9,251 nucleotides of DNA from an uncultured Clostridia bacterium. GTDB lineage: Bacteria > Bacillota > Clostridia > Oscillospirales > CAG-272. The stretch's first letter is position 1. Each line of letters begins with the position of its first letter. Where the stretch lies: positions 1 to 9,251 of the forward strand of contig CAMGRB010000038.1 in assembly GCA_946061315.1 (NCBI GenBank). The letters are read 5' to 3'. The position numbers and the translations under genes are program-made. Shown here one piece after another: positions 1 to 7,296 of the stretch. Under the pieces are notes generated by a model. That model saw only the letters and a list, made by a program, of their open reading frames with translations. It searched no databases and had not been told where the DNA came from.

Positions 1-323
1 AGCGCAAACGGTCCCATAATATCATACGCAATGGGCGTCGGTGCCTCAAAGTTGAGAGTTCCCTCCAGAGTGCATTGGCTGCTATGATAATTCAAAGTGA
101 TCCCTTTTTCAGAAAAACTGCAGTCCCCTATTTTTACGGATAACGGTTTTTCTGTATAATCCAATTTTTCAAAAGGTATATTATAAACGTTGTCATCGGT
201 TATGACCTGTAATGATGCGGATTTTATACCGTTACTGCGATGGAATGCGACAATGAAAGCAACGGTTTTGTCGCCGTTGCAGCATTTGAAGTACCATCCC
301 TTAAAATATCCTCTGTTGCTCAC
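1..323 (-). CDS. Tocopherol cyclase-like family protein, N-terminal part (runs off the window)
   Basis: This is the first 107 codons of a gene that continues past position 1. It starts at a GTG (323-321) preceded by GGGAGGA with a 5-base spacer from GGAGG. The protein opens with RGYFKGWYFK (residues 4-13), then a hydrophobic strand (VAFIVAFH, 21-28) and SASLQVITDD (35-44). This opening resembles the start of bacterial proteins in the tocopherol cyclase-like Pfam family (PF14249), which fold as lipocalin-like beta barrels. Plant members cyclise tocopherol precursors. Firmicute members have no settled function, and a tocopherol pathway is not implied here. No signal peptide is visible, so a cytoplasmic location is likely. 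The gene lies 40 bases after the DUF5131 stop with no terminator between them, so it is probably co-transcribed from the promoter near 1211-1239. The family call rests on the N-terminal motif only. Confidence 0.7.
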   Translation of the reverse strand, partial: MSNRGYFKGWYFKCCNGDKTVAFIVAFHRSNGIKSASLQVITDDNVYNIPFEKLDYTEKPLSVKIGDCSFSEKGITLNYHSSQCTLEGTLNFEAPTPIAYDIMGPFA

Positions 324-363
324 TTGTTCCTCCCGATTTATAAGATAATATTTTTTGTGCGAA

Positions 364-1185
364 TTAACCGATGGAAATGGGCAGAGATATAGTAAGGTTG
401 TCCTCGCACTTTACGGTTTCGGGGATAAAATATTCGCCTATTTTATAGTCAATGCCCGCTTTTTTTGCCTGAACTAATTGATATCCTCTTTTTACTCTGT
501 ATGTCTTGCCGTCCTTTATAAAGTAGGCGCCTGTCTGGTGAAAGCGAAACGGAATATCTTTCTCTACGCACTGACGGCGAAGGTCGAGGATCCAATCGTA
601 ATTGCAGGGTCTTGCCTCCACACCGGATTCTCCTCCGACGGATACCTCCTCTATCGTTGCGTCAAGATATTTTGAAATATCAACGTGTTCAATGAGCGGT
701 GACACGATGATTGATTTATGTTTTATCGGCAGTGAGCGGAATATCGGCAAGCGGTAGTCTGCTCTGTCCTGATTTTCAACGGTGCAACCTATGAGCACGT
801 TGTCATAGCCGTTTCCCCAATCGGCAGGTAAGCAATCGGCAAGGCGGTGTATGCGTTTGGTAAAGAAATAGAAAAGGCAGTCGCTTCTCTCTTTTATCAT
901 TTTCCAACAATCCGCACGCCACTTATCTGCGTCCTCCAAAAGAAAATCCGACGTAAAACAGGTAAAAACAATTTTGCCCGACGGTATCTTATAGCTCCCG
1001 TCACGCTTTCTTCTGACGGGAAGATCAAAGCTTTGATTTTTCTTGCAAATACTGCTTGATACGGTACTGCCGTACATCTCGTCCTGACGGTAAACGTAAC
1101 AATATTTACACCCGGGGCTTATTTTTGTACAACCGTGCCACGGATTCCAATCCGCATAAACGCTGATTTTCTCACTATCGGACAT
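364..1185 (-). CDS. DUF5131 (phage Gp37/Gp68 family) three-cysteine protein
   Basis: This is a 273-residue cytoplasmic protein. Near the N-terminus it has WNPWHGCTKISPGCKYCY (residues 13-30), with Cys19, Cys26 and Cys29 in a C-x6-C-x2-C pattern. Further on come FTSDFLLEDAD (77-87), the VGGESG stretch (183-188) followed by ARPC, and RFHQTGA (214-220). Together these are the landmarks of the DUF5131 or Gp37/Gp68 family, first named from mycobacteriophage proteins. The fold is thought to be radical-SAM-like, with the cysteines possibly holding an Fe-S cluster; no reaction is established. An in-frame ATG 18 codons upstream (1239) was rejected. It lies in the promoter -35 region, while the ATG at 1185 has GGAGGAA 7 bases away (counted from GGAGG). 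The length is normal for the family. The TcmP three-Cys-motif partner protein that often accompanies this family is absent from the visible flanks. The next gene is the tocopherol-cyclase-like one. Confidence 0.85.
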   Translation of the reverse strand: MSDSEKISVYADWNPWHGCTKISPGCKYCYVYRQDEMYGSTVSSSICKKNQSFDLPVRRKRDGSYKIPSGKIVFTCFTSDFLLEDADKWRADCWKMIKERSDCLFYFFTKRIHRLADCLPADWGNGYDNVLIGCTVENQDRADYRLPIFRSLPIKHKSIIVSPLIEHVDISKYLDATIEEVSVGGESGVEARPCNYDWILDLRRQCVEKDIPFRFHQTGAYFIKDGKTYRVKRGYQLVQAKKAGIDYKIGEYFIPETVKCEDNLTISLPISIG

Positions 1186-1190
1186 TTTTC

Positions 1191-1197
1191 TTCCTCC
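1191..1197 (-). promoter_or_regulatory. Ribosome binding site deciding the DUF5131 start
   Basis: The minus strand reads GGAGGAA followed by GAAAA and then ATG at 1185, giving 7 bases between GGAGG and the start codon. The competing upstream ATG at 1239 has no such site, so this element fixes a 273-residue product. Confidence 0.8.
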
Positions 1198-1210
1198 GTG
1201 CTTTTTCTTT

Positions 1211-1239
1211 ATTGTATCACACTTTTTTGGAAAAAGCAA
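1211..1239 (-). promoter_or_regulatory. Sigma-A-type promoter with extended -10 for the DUF5131 unit
   Basis: On the minus strand a -35-like TTGCTT (1239-1234) is followed by exactly 17 bases and then TACAAT (1216-1211), one base from the TATAAT consensus. The three bases before the -10 are TGA, matching the TGn extended -10 element, which can offset the poor -35 (only TTG matches). Transcription would start near 1204, leaving a leader of about 20 bases that contains the ribosome binding site. The promoter sits just downstream of the hydrolase terminator hairpin, marking a new transcription unit. Confidence 0.7.
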
Positions 1240-1247
1240 TAATTAAC

Positions 1248-1280
1248 CCCCGTCTATTCGGTACCACCGAGTAGACGGGG
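1248..1280 (-). terminator. Strong intergenic hairpin, probable terminator of the hydrolase unit
   Basis: Arms 1248-1262 and 1266-1280 form a 15-position stem around a 3-base loop. The outer nine pairs (CCCCGTCTA with TAGACGGGG) and the inner five (TCGGT with ACCGA) are perfect. The single imperfect position is 1257/1271. The hairpin begins 5 bases after the alpha/beta hydrolase stop. On the minus strand the sequence after it is T-rich but broken (GTTAATTATTGCTTTTT), so it is an imperfect rho-independent terminator. It overlaps no gene and separates the hydrolase from the DUF5131 promoter. Confidence 0.7.
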
Positions 1281-1285
1281 TTATA

Positions 1286-1981
1286 TTATTTACAGTATGA
1301 TTTTTCCCAACCGTGCAAAAACCGAAGCTGTTTTTCCGTGTGGAACCAATGCTCCCCATTTTCCATAACCGTCAATTTGCCGCCCGTTGTGGCGACAAAC
1401 AAATCAATCACTTCACGTGGCGTAAGATTATCTTTTTCTGCATACAGAATTTCTGTTGGTACATTCCAGAAGATTTTATGCTTGCGAACCCAGCAAAGGT
1501 ATTCCCACGACAGTGTTTCGCCGAAATTTGTTGCGATTTCTCCTTGACTTTGAAGTTCTGCCTCGGTAACGTTTGCCCATTGCATCATATTTTCAATCAA
1601 GTTTTCCATATCGACAATGGGAGATACAAACAGAGCCTTGCCTATCTTCTCTCCCTGAAGCGCCAACATAGAAAGCCATGCGCCTATACTGTTTGCCCGT
1701 ATGTTTATACACTTCCATTTATCTTTCATGTAAAGATATATATTCTTTATTTCCGAAACGGCGCTCCACGGAAGGAGTTTTTCTCCCGTTTTCTTCCTTG
1801 CACCGTGTTCCGCCAAATCAATACCGACCACCTGAAATCCAAGCGGACAGGCAGTTTCGGCAAAATCGAGTGCTTCCTGCTTACTGCCGTTTTTGCCGTG
1901 TATAAAAAGATATACGTTATCCGATTTTTCACCTATCACAAGCGAAGGGATTCCGCAAATACTTGTATTTTCCGTTTTCAT
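1286..1981 (-). CDS. Alpha/beta hydrolase family protein
   Basis: This 231-residue, probably cytoplasmic protein has alpha/beta hydrolase landmarks. These are an oxyanion-hole type strand and turn, VYLFIHGKNGS (23-33); a nucleophile elbow RANSIG with candidate Ser98 (95-100); a candidate acid Asp184 in AEKDNLTP (181-188); and a candidate catalytic His211 in NGEHWFHT (208-215), with His214 as an alternative. The elbow is A-x-S-x-G rather than the classical G-x-S-x-G. Size and layout fit small serine esterase or dienelactone-hydrolase-like enzymes, but the substrate cannot be told. The ATG at 1981 is the only good start. A GAGGA lies 14 bases upstream, a rather long spacing that suggests modest translation. 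The gene begins 47 bases after the 986-residue transporter's stop with no terminator visible between them, so it may be read from the transporter operon. No convincing promoter was found in the gap. It ends at the hairpin 1248-1280. Confidence 0.8.
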   Translation of the reverse strand: MKTENTSICGIPSLVIGEKSDNVYLFIHGKNGSKQEALDFAETACPLGFQVVGIDLAEHGARKKTGEKLLPWSAVSEIKNIYLYMKDKWKCINIRANSIGAWLSMLALQGEKIGKALFVSPIVDMENLIENMMQWANVTEAELQSQGEIATNFGETLSWEYLCWVRKHKIFWNVPTEILYAEKDNLTPREVIDLFVATTGGKLTVMENGEHWFHTEKQLRFLHGWEKSYCK

Positions 1982-2028
1982 AGCAAATTATATTTTCCTC
2001 ATAACTATTTTTATAAAGTTTAAGTATA

Positions 2029-4989
2029 TCAGATGTCGTATTTTGAAAGAATTTCGCTCGGGGTCCTGCGCAAAAGCGATATAATCGGCACGATGCCGAA
2101 GAAAAGGCACATTGCATAAAGAATTGCAAGTATTACGAGCGCAAACCAGAACGGATAGAAGAATACGGTTTTCATAAGGGTTGACATACCCATACACAAA
2201 GTGAGGAATATGCTTGAGAACAAATATCCTATAAGTACCGTAAGGGTTGTAAGCACCGTGGCTTCTACCAAAAATCTGAACACGAGATTTTTCTTTGAAA
2301 CTCCTATCGCACGGTAAATTCCCACTTCTTTTATACGGTTCATAAGCGAGGAGCGCATAATAAAGTACATACATATGCTCATTATGAAAAGCATAACCGA
2401 CATAACTATTATGCTTATTATGATTTCTTCCGTTTTGTCGGAGATGAGCTCGCTAAAGATATTGTCGGGAGTGTAAATTTCTTTTCCGAAAGAATATTCG
2501 GGAAATTCTTTACTTAACCACTCGGCAGTTTGAGCCGGATCATATGAATGTATGAGCGTATATGCAGGAGCGTAGTAGCCTTCGACTTCGTTAATTTCGT
2601 ACTCCGTTCCCTTTTCTGTGCTGTTCCAATAGTAGCCTCTGAAAGCCGACGCATCGGTTTTTCCGATCTGCTTTGAGAAATCAATATAATCTTCACGGCT
2701 TACAAGATAAGCGCTTTCGTAAAGATGATTTACGTTATACTGTTTTTGGGAGTATTTATTGTAAATGTCGGAAAGTAATTGATAATACGAATATTTCTGC
2801 GTTGAAAGAATGTCATAGGCTTGGGTAAGCGTAGGATACGTGCCGTTTTCCTCTTTGTAAAGAGTTGCCGCATAATAAAGCTCGCTATCGCTTGCGAAGG
2901 AATATTTTACCTCTTTTATTCCCTCGATAAGATATAACGATATATACAAGTCGCTGCTATGAATGTTATATTCTCTTATAAAATCGTCGAGATATGAATA
3001 GTAATAATCGAGGTAATCAAAGAAAAGTTTATCCTGGGCTTCGTTATACGCATCCCAAAATTCATTTGTACCCTCCTCAAGCGACGGATTATTCTTCTTT
3101 ACGTAGTTAATGAAATACGTGTCTACGGGGACGCAGTTTTCGGGATGATTGGCAGATAACCACGACGAATAGTCGCCAAAATAGCGGATAACGCGGCTGA
3201 TTTTCATTTCTTTGCCGTGAATTTTAACCGTTTCTCCGACGGCGGGAACGTTTTTCTCATCGATAGTGGAATCGTAAAGGAAATAGATTACTTCTCCCTC
3301 GGACGTTGACATTCCGTAGTCGGTTGCAAGGTAATACATTGTTCCCGTATTTCTTTTTTCGTAATCCGCCATGGCATAGGGCGTCAGATATACGGCAGGC
3401 TCGTCGGACTGTACAACCCCCGCAATATGAGCCTTTTTGCCGTTATACGTAAACGTGTTGCACGCCAAGCCGATAAGGTCTGCGTATTCTTTTACGTAGC
3501 CGAGAGGGGAATTTTTTATAAGTTTATCGGCAACGTTGGTCGTTATAAGGATATCGAGATCCGTAAGTCCCTCTTTTTTACCTGCAACAAGGGTCAGATT
3601 TTTAGCCAGGGTATTATCCATAAATACGGCGTTTGCTGAAAATCCCTCCGAATAAGACGAGGTTGAAAAGGTTTCAAAAGACGCTGGTGCAAAGGACGGG
3701 AACTGATCGGAGCACGTATATTGATAATACATTCTTACGTAGTCTATGCCCGTGCCGTCTGCTCCTTCTGCCGCGTTGAGCTTTGCGGAAATTTCTCCGT
3801 TCGGAGTATTTACGTAAAATACGTTGTGGTTATAAGAATTTCTGGCGTTTATTATATCGCCGAATGAGGTGCCAAACATTGCGCCCATAAATACGATAAC
3901 GGCGGCAAAGAGGCACATACAACCGCGCAAAAGTTTATTTCCCTTTTTGCTGATTTTGAAATTCGATTTATAGCCGCTTTTTATTGAGGATTTTAGGGTG
4001 AAGAGCCTGCCGAAGTGCTCTCCGTTTACGGGAGGCAAATTTGTCATATCTATCTTTTCGGACGAGGTATGCCCGAGAGCTTTTTGCTCGAAAACTCCCT
4101 CTTTTATTTTTACCTCGCTCGAGGAGTCTATAACTCTTACGCCCGGCGTTTCTACCTGAACGTAAATTTTGCCCGAATTGTTTATAATGCGGAGCTTTAC
4201 GGGCTCTTTGCACTTATCTCCGTAATACTCTATATCCGCTTTTTCATCGGACAGTTCGCTCTTTTCAAACTCGCCGAGATAAATATCGTTTTTATCCCTT
4301 ACCGAAAGACCGCCTGCCGAGGAATTGTTCCTTGTGCCGACAATCTTTCCGTCGGAGAGTTCTATGACGGTATCACAATAATAGTCAACGAGATTTGCCT
4401 CGTGTGTGACGAGCACGACAAGGTGATCCTTTGATATTGCCTTCAAAAGATCCATAATCATAACGGTATTTGCCTCGTCAAGATTTCCCGTCGGTTCGTC
4501 TGCCAGAATTATACGGGGATTTTTGACAATGGCACGGGCTATCGCTATTCTCTGCTGTTGACCGCCAGAGAGCGTGTCGGGAGTGCGCTTTGCATACTTA
4601 TCCATGCCGACGTTTGAAAGCGCCGCCATGACTCTCTTTTCAATTTCGTCATCGTCGGACATACCGCAAAGCCGCAATGCGTCGGCTACGTTATCAAAGC
4701 AGGATTCCGATTTGTTAAGATTGTAATTTTGAAAGATATATCCGATATAGCGGTTGCGTATAACGTCGGTATTCTTCGATACGTTTTTACCGTCTATCGT
4801 GAGGCTACCCGAATCGTACTTATCAAGACCGCCTATTACGTTAAGAAGCGTCGTTTTTCCGCATCCGCTTCGACCGAAGGCGGCTACCATTCCTTTTTCG
4901 GGCAATTCTATCGTCACGTCGTTTATGACGTGGATCTCGTTTTGCTTGCCCTTGTTGAAGAATTTATTGAGTGAATTTAACTTAATCAT
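2029..4989 (-). CDS. Fused ABC transporter, ATP-binding and FtsX/MacB-type permease, with large Tyr-rich extracellular domain
   Basis: This 986-residue half transporter of the MacB/FtsX type (type VII ABC) sits in the cytoplasmic membrane. The N-terminal ATPase is complete: Walker A GRSGCGKT (39-46), Q-loop Gln87, signature LSGGQ (140-144), Walker B IILADE (160-165), D-loop GNLD and H-loop His196. Residues about 226-345 form an unrecognised soluble insertion. TM1 is at about 354-378 and a very large extracellular domain spans about 379-853. Three C-terminal helices follow (about 855-878, 905-930, 945-972), with the FtsX motif EVGIYRAIG (888-896) after the first of them. The protein ends RRTPSEILSKYDI, a usual family tail. 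Members move or transmit force to peptides, lipids or toxins at the outer face rather than pumping small molecules; the substrate here is unknown. The start at 4989 overlaps the upstream gene's stop as ATGA and has AAAGGAGG 9 bases away. The extracellular domain is much longer than in typical MacB. Confidence 0.93.
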   Translation of the reverse strand: MIKLNSLNKFFNKGKQNEIHVINDVTIELPEKGMVAAFGRSGCGKTTLLNVIGGLDKYDSGSLTIDGKNVSKNTDVIRNRYIGYIFQNYNLNKSESCFDNVADALRLCGMSDDDEIEKRVMAALSNVGMDKYAKRTPDTLSGGQQQRIAIARAIVKNPRIILADEPTGNLDEANTVMIMDLLKAISKDHLVVLVTHEANLVDYYCDTVIELSDGKIVGTRNNSSAGGLSVRDKNDIYLGEFEKSELSDEKADIEYYGDKCKEPVKLRIINNSGKIYVQVETPGVRVIDSSSEVKIKEGVFEQKALGHTSSEKIDMTNLPPVNGEHFGRLFTLKSSIKSGYKSNFKISKKGNKLLRGCMCLFAAVIVFMGAMFGTSFGDIINARNSYNHNVFYVNTPNGEISAKLNAAEGADGTGIDYVRMYYQYTCSDQFPSFAPASFETFSTSSYSEGFSANAVFMDNTLAKNLTLVAGKKEGLTDLDILITTNVADKLIKNSPLGYVKEYADLIGLACNTFTYNGKKAHIAGVVQSDEPAVYLTPYAMADYEKRNTGTMYYLATDYGMSTSEGEVIYFLYDSTIDEKNVPAVGETVKIHGKEMKISRVIRYFGDYSSWLSANHPENCVPVDTYFINYVKKNNPSLEEGTNEFWDAYNEAQDKLFFDYLDYYYSYLDDFIREYNIHSSDLYISLYLIEGIKEVKYSFASDSELYYAATLYKEENGTYPTLTQAYDILSTQKYSYYQLLSDIYNKYSQKQYNVNHLYESAYLVSREDYIDFSKQIGKTDASAFRGYYWNSTEKGTEYEINEVEGYYAPAYTLIHSYDPAQTAEWLSKEFPEYSFGKEIYTPDNIFSELISDKTEEIIISIIVMSVMLFIMSICMYFIMRSSLMNRIKEVGIYRAIGVSKKNLVFRFLVEATVLTTLTVLIGYLFSSIFLTLCMGMSTLMKTVFFYPFWFALVILAILYAMCLFFGIVPIISLLRRTPSEILSKYDI

Positions 4990-7262
4990 TCGGCAGCGCC
5001 TCCTTTCAGAGATTTTTTAACGCTTTCGCCAAACAGCTTGCGTATCTGCTTATGCGTTATCCTTGCGGTGAGAATAATCATTCCGACGAATATAACCGCA
5101 TACTGCCACGGATAGAGATACACAAAGAACTTATTAAAGGTCGGCGTTGTAAATATCAGAATTGCCACCGCAATTACCGTTATAAACGCGGGTACGAGTG
5201 AAATTAACATACGGACGTACATTCCGATTCTTACGACCTTGACGGGTATTCCCATAGAGCGCATAATAGCCATATCGCTCTTGAAAGCCCCGAGAACGCG
5301 GCTTGAGCAGAGGTTTATAAAGAATGCAAGGAACAAAATCGCCAAAATCCAGAGTATTCCCATAAAGAGCGATTGGATTATCGTAAGAATTGCGTCCAAA
5401 GGATCCTGCGAGCAGGTTGTGTCGGAGGTTACGGCAACGTATCCCTCATCTCTTAAAGCGGAAATTGCATTGTGGGCAGCCTTGTCGTTTTCAAAGAACA
5501 GCGATGCCTGCGAGTAACATTGCTTCATAATGTCCTCCGCTACCTCCACTATAACCGACGGGTGAACTGCAACGTTTTTTACGTACATACCGTTAGTTTC
5601 CGAGGAAACGTCGGGATAGGTGTCCGTGAGTATATCACCCGTAAACGTTTTCAAAAAATCGACCGTCGTATATCCGCCGTAATAATCGTCTTTATATTTT
5701 GAGGTATTGAAAGAAAGCTGTATTGACAACTCTTCTTCCTGGGTCCTTACGTATTCCCTGAAGCTTTCGTCAAAAATGTATATTTTGCCGTTTTCTACGT
5801 TGAACGAAGTGATAAAATAGTTTCCGTAATCGAAGTGCATCGTATAACCGCTATCCTTGGAGATGACGGCTACAGAGAGTGTCGTATAATTGTTTGAAAG
5901 ATAGTCAACCGCGGTGGCAACCCTAAAGCCTTCTTCGGTAAATACCATTTTGCCGCGGATATTGTTATCGTAATAATACTTGACGCCCGTAACCTTAAGC
6001 TGCAAAGATTTGAAGGAAATTTTGTCGGTTATGATACTGTCCTTGCCGAAAACGGGTTGATATGCGATAGGCAAATACAGAAATACCTCGTTTGCCTCCG
6101 TCGGATAGGAGCCGACAATACCGTCGCCGAAGTTTTCGTTGTAGGCACATTGCACGTCAATGTTTTCGTATTCTCTTTTGCTTTCGTCATAATATTGGAC
6201 GCTTCCGTAGCTCTCGTCAAGCAAAAGGTCGTAGTGAATCGTACTTTTTGCCCCACTCTTTTCGGCAAGGGCAGAAAGCTCCGCATCGGTTATTGCCTCT
6301 CCGTTTTGCTTTACTACCACCACACGCCCGTCTATATGGCTGAACATATAATGCTTATCGAACATATCCGTCGCATCCCCGCAGAACGTAGTTATCATAA
6401 ATATGCCGAGGGTGCCGATAATCATAAGGAAGCACAAAAATACCGAGAGCTTCGGCTTTGAGGTAAAGATGGTTCTGCCGAGTGTTATTCCGTTTTTGAT
6501 ATTGCGGATTTTTTCTTTTTTCTTGTCTTTTTTGTCGGTTTTTGCTGACTGCTCTTTTCCATCGCCCGAGGGCGTTTCCGTATGCTTCATCACGTGGTCG
6601 GATTCGACGGCGCCGTCAAAGATACGGATATGCCTTGTCGCATAATCCTCCACCTGCTCGAAATTATGCGTAACGACGATTAAGAGCTTATCCTTTGATA
6701 CTTCTCTTAAAAGCTCGATAATCTCCTTTGAGGTTGCGGAATCAAGGTTTCCCGTCGGCTCGTCGGCGAGGATAATGGGACTGTCCTTTGCAAGCGCCCT
6801 TGCAATTACGGTCCTCTGCTTTTGTCCGCCCGAGAGCTTGCTTCCCTTTTGCTTTACGAAGGGTGAAAGTCCGACACGGTCTATAAGTTCAAGCGCACGA
6901 GCCCTGCGTACCTTTTTGTCGTCTATGTTCATCAAGGCAAGCTCGACGTTTTGCAAGACCGTAAAGCTGTCTATTATGTTATAGTCCTGAAATATAAAGG
7001 AGATATATTTCTTGCGGTACTCCTCCCATTCGGGTTGAAGGTAATGAGAGGTCGGTTGATCCTCTATATAAAGCTCGCCCTCTTCATAGGAATCCATTCC
7101 GCTGATGACGTTAAGCAGAGTCGATTTACCGGAGCCGGATTTACCGGTTATGGCGACAAACTCTCCCTTGTCAAATGAGAGATTTACTCCTCTTATACCT
7201 ACTGTGGCGTTCCCCTCGGAAACGTATATTTTGCCTATGTCTTTAAGCGTAAGTAAAGCCAT
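4986..7262 (-). CDS. Fused ABC transporter, ATP-binding and FtsX/MacB-type permease
   Basis: This is the first gene of a coupled transporter pair, 758 residues long. The ATPase domain (about 1-225) has Walker A GKSGSGKS (40-47), Q-loop Gln92, signature LSGGQ (143-147), Walker B IILADE (163-168), GNLD and H-loop His199, so it should hydrolyse ATP. A charged, Lys-rich cytoplasmic linker (about 226-270, including KKDKKKEK) leads to TM1 (about 272-293). A roughly 330-residue extracellular domain follows, then three helices (about 628-652, 684-705, 718-735). The FtsX contact motif reads DMAIMRSMG rather than the common E-x-G-x-x-R-A-x-G. The ATG at 7262 was chosen over one nine codons upstream because GGAGG lies 6 bases before it. 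The stop overlaps the next start by 4 bases, so the two proteins are translationally coupled and probably work together. The gene lies downstream of atpC, beyond a candidate terminator. No strong promoter was found in the gap; readthrough or a weak promoter is possible. The substrate cannot be inferred. Confidence 0.93.
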   Translation of the reverse strand: MALLTLKDIGKIYVSEGNATVGIRGVNLSFDKGEFVAITGKSGSGKSTLLNVISGMDSYEEGELYIEDQPTSHYLQPEWEEYRKKYISFIFQDYNIIDSFTVLQNVELALMNIDDKKVRRARALELIDRVGLSPFVKQKGSKLSGGQKQRTVIARALAKDSPIILADEPTGNLDSATSKEIIELLREVSKDKLLIVVTHNFEQVEDYATRHIRIFDGAVESDHVMKHTETPSGDGKEQSAKTDKKDKKKEKIRNIKNGITLGRTIFTSKPKLSVFLCFLMIIGTLGIFMITTFCGDATDMFDKHYMFSHIDGRVVVVKQNGEAITDAELSALAEKSGAKSTIHYDLLLDESYGSVQYYDESKREYENIDVQCAYNENFGDGIVGSYPTEANEVFLYLPIAYQPVFGKDSIITDKISFKSLQLKVTGVKYYYDNNIRGKMVFTEEGFRVATAVDYLSNNYTTLSVAVISKDSGYTMHFDYGNYFITSFNVENGKIYIFDESFREYVRTQEEELSIQLSFNTSKYKDDYYGGYTTVDFLKTFTGDILTDTYPDVSSETNGMYVKNVAVHPSVIVEVAEDIMKQCYSQASLFFENDKAAHNAISALRDEGYVAVTSDTTCSQDPLDAILTIIQSLFMGILWILAILFLAFFINLCSSRVLGAFKSDMAIMRSMGIPVKVVRIGMYVRMLISLVPAFITVIAVAILIFTTPTFNKFFVYLYPWQYAVIFVGMIILTARITHKQIRKLFGESVKKSLKGGAAE
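4999..5006 (-). promoter_or_regulatory. Consensus ribosome binding site inside the upstream gene
   Basis: The minus strand reads AAAGGAGG, a near-perfect Shine-Dalgarno, 9 bases before the ATG of the 986-residue transporter. It lies within the last codons of the 758-residue transporter. With the ATGA stop/start overlap it gives both re-initiation and independent initiation. Confidence 0.85.
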
Positions 7263-7267
7263 TTCTT

Positions 7268-7273
7268 CCCTCC
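7268..7273 (-). promoter_or_regulatory. Ribosome binding site deciding the 758-residue transporter start
   Basis: The minus strand reads GGAGGG followed by AAGAA and then ATG at 7262. The in-frame upstream ATG at 7289 has no purine-rich site before it: the preceding bases are the T run and CATACCT. The conserved protein (ALLTLKDIGKIY) also begins right at the later ATG. Confidence 0.8.
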
Positions 7274-7296
7274 GTTCTGAAATATTCATAGGTATG

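Noticed and set aside
1186..1239. 18-residue N-terminal extension of the DUF5131 protein
   Set aside because: The region holds the promoter and ribosome binding site, and the extension has no family similarity that I recognise.
1313..2023. 236-codon open frame on the plus strand across the hydrolase gene
   Set aside because: It is antisense to a clearly conserved hydrolase, has no ribosome binding site that I can see, and encodes a Phe/Cys/Arg-rich protein without recognisable motifs, as expected from a shadow frame.
1982..2028. Possible promoter before the hydrolase gene (TATAAA with ACGACA at 18 bases, or TATAAT close to the ATG)
   Set aside because: The -35 candidates are weak, the TATAAT lies too close to the start codon for a normal leader, and such AT-rich boxes are expected by chance here.
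1988..2374. 128-codon minus-strand open frame overlapping the end of the large transporter
   Set aside because: It is out of frame with the FtsX helices, which are clearly the real product, and has a low-complexity, motif-free sequence.
4015..4434. 139-codon open frame on the plus strand opposite the transporter gene
   Set aside because: It lies wholly within the 986-residue transporter on the other strand and shows no domain. It is a coding shadow.
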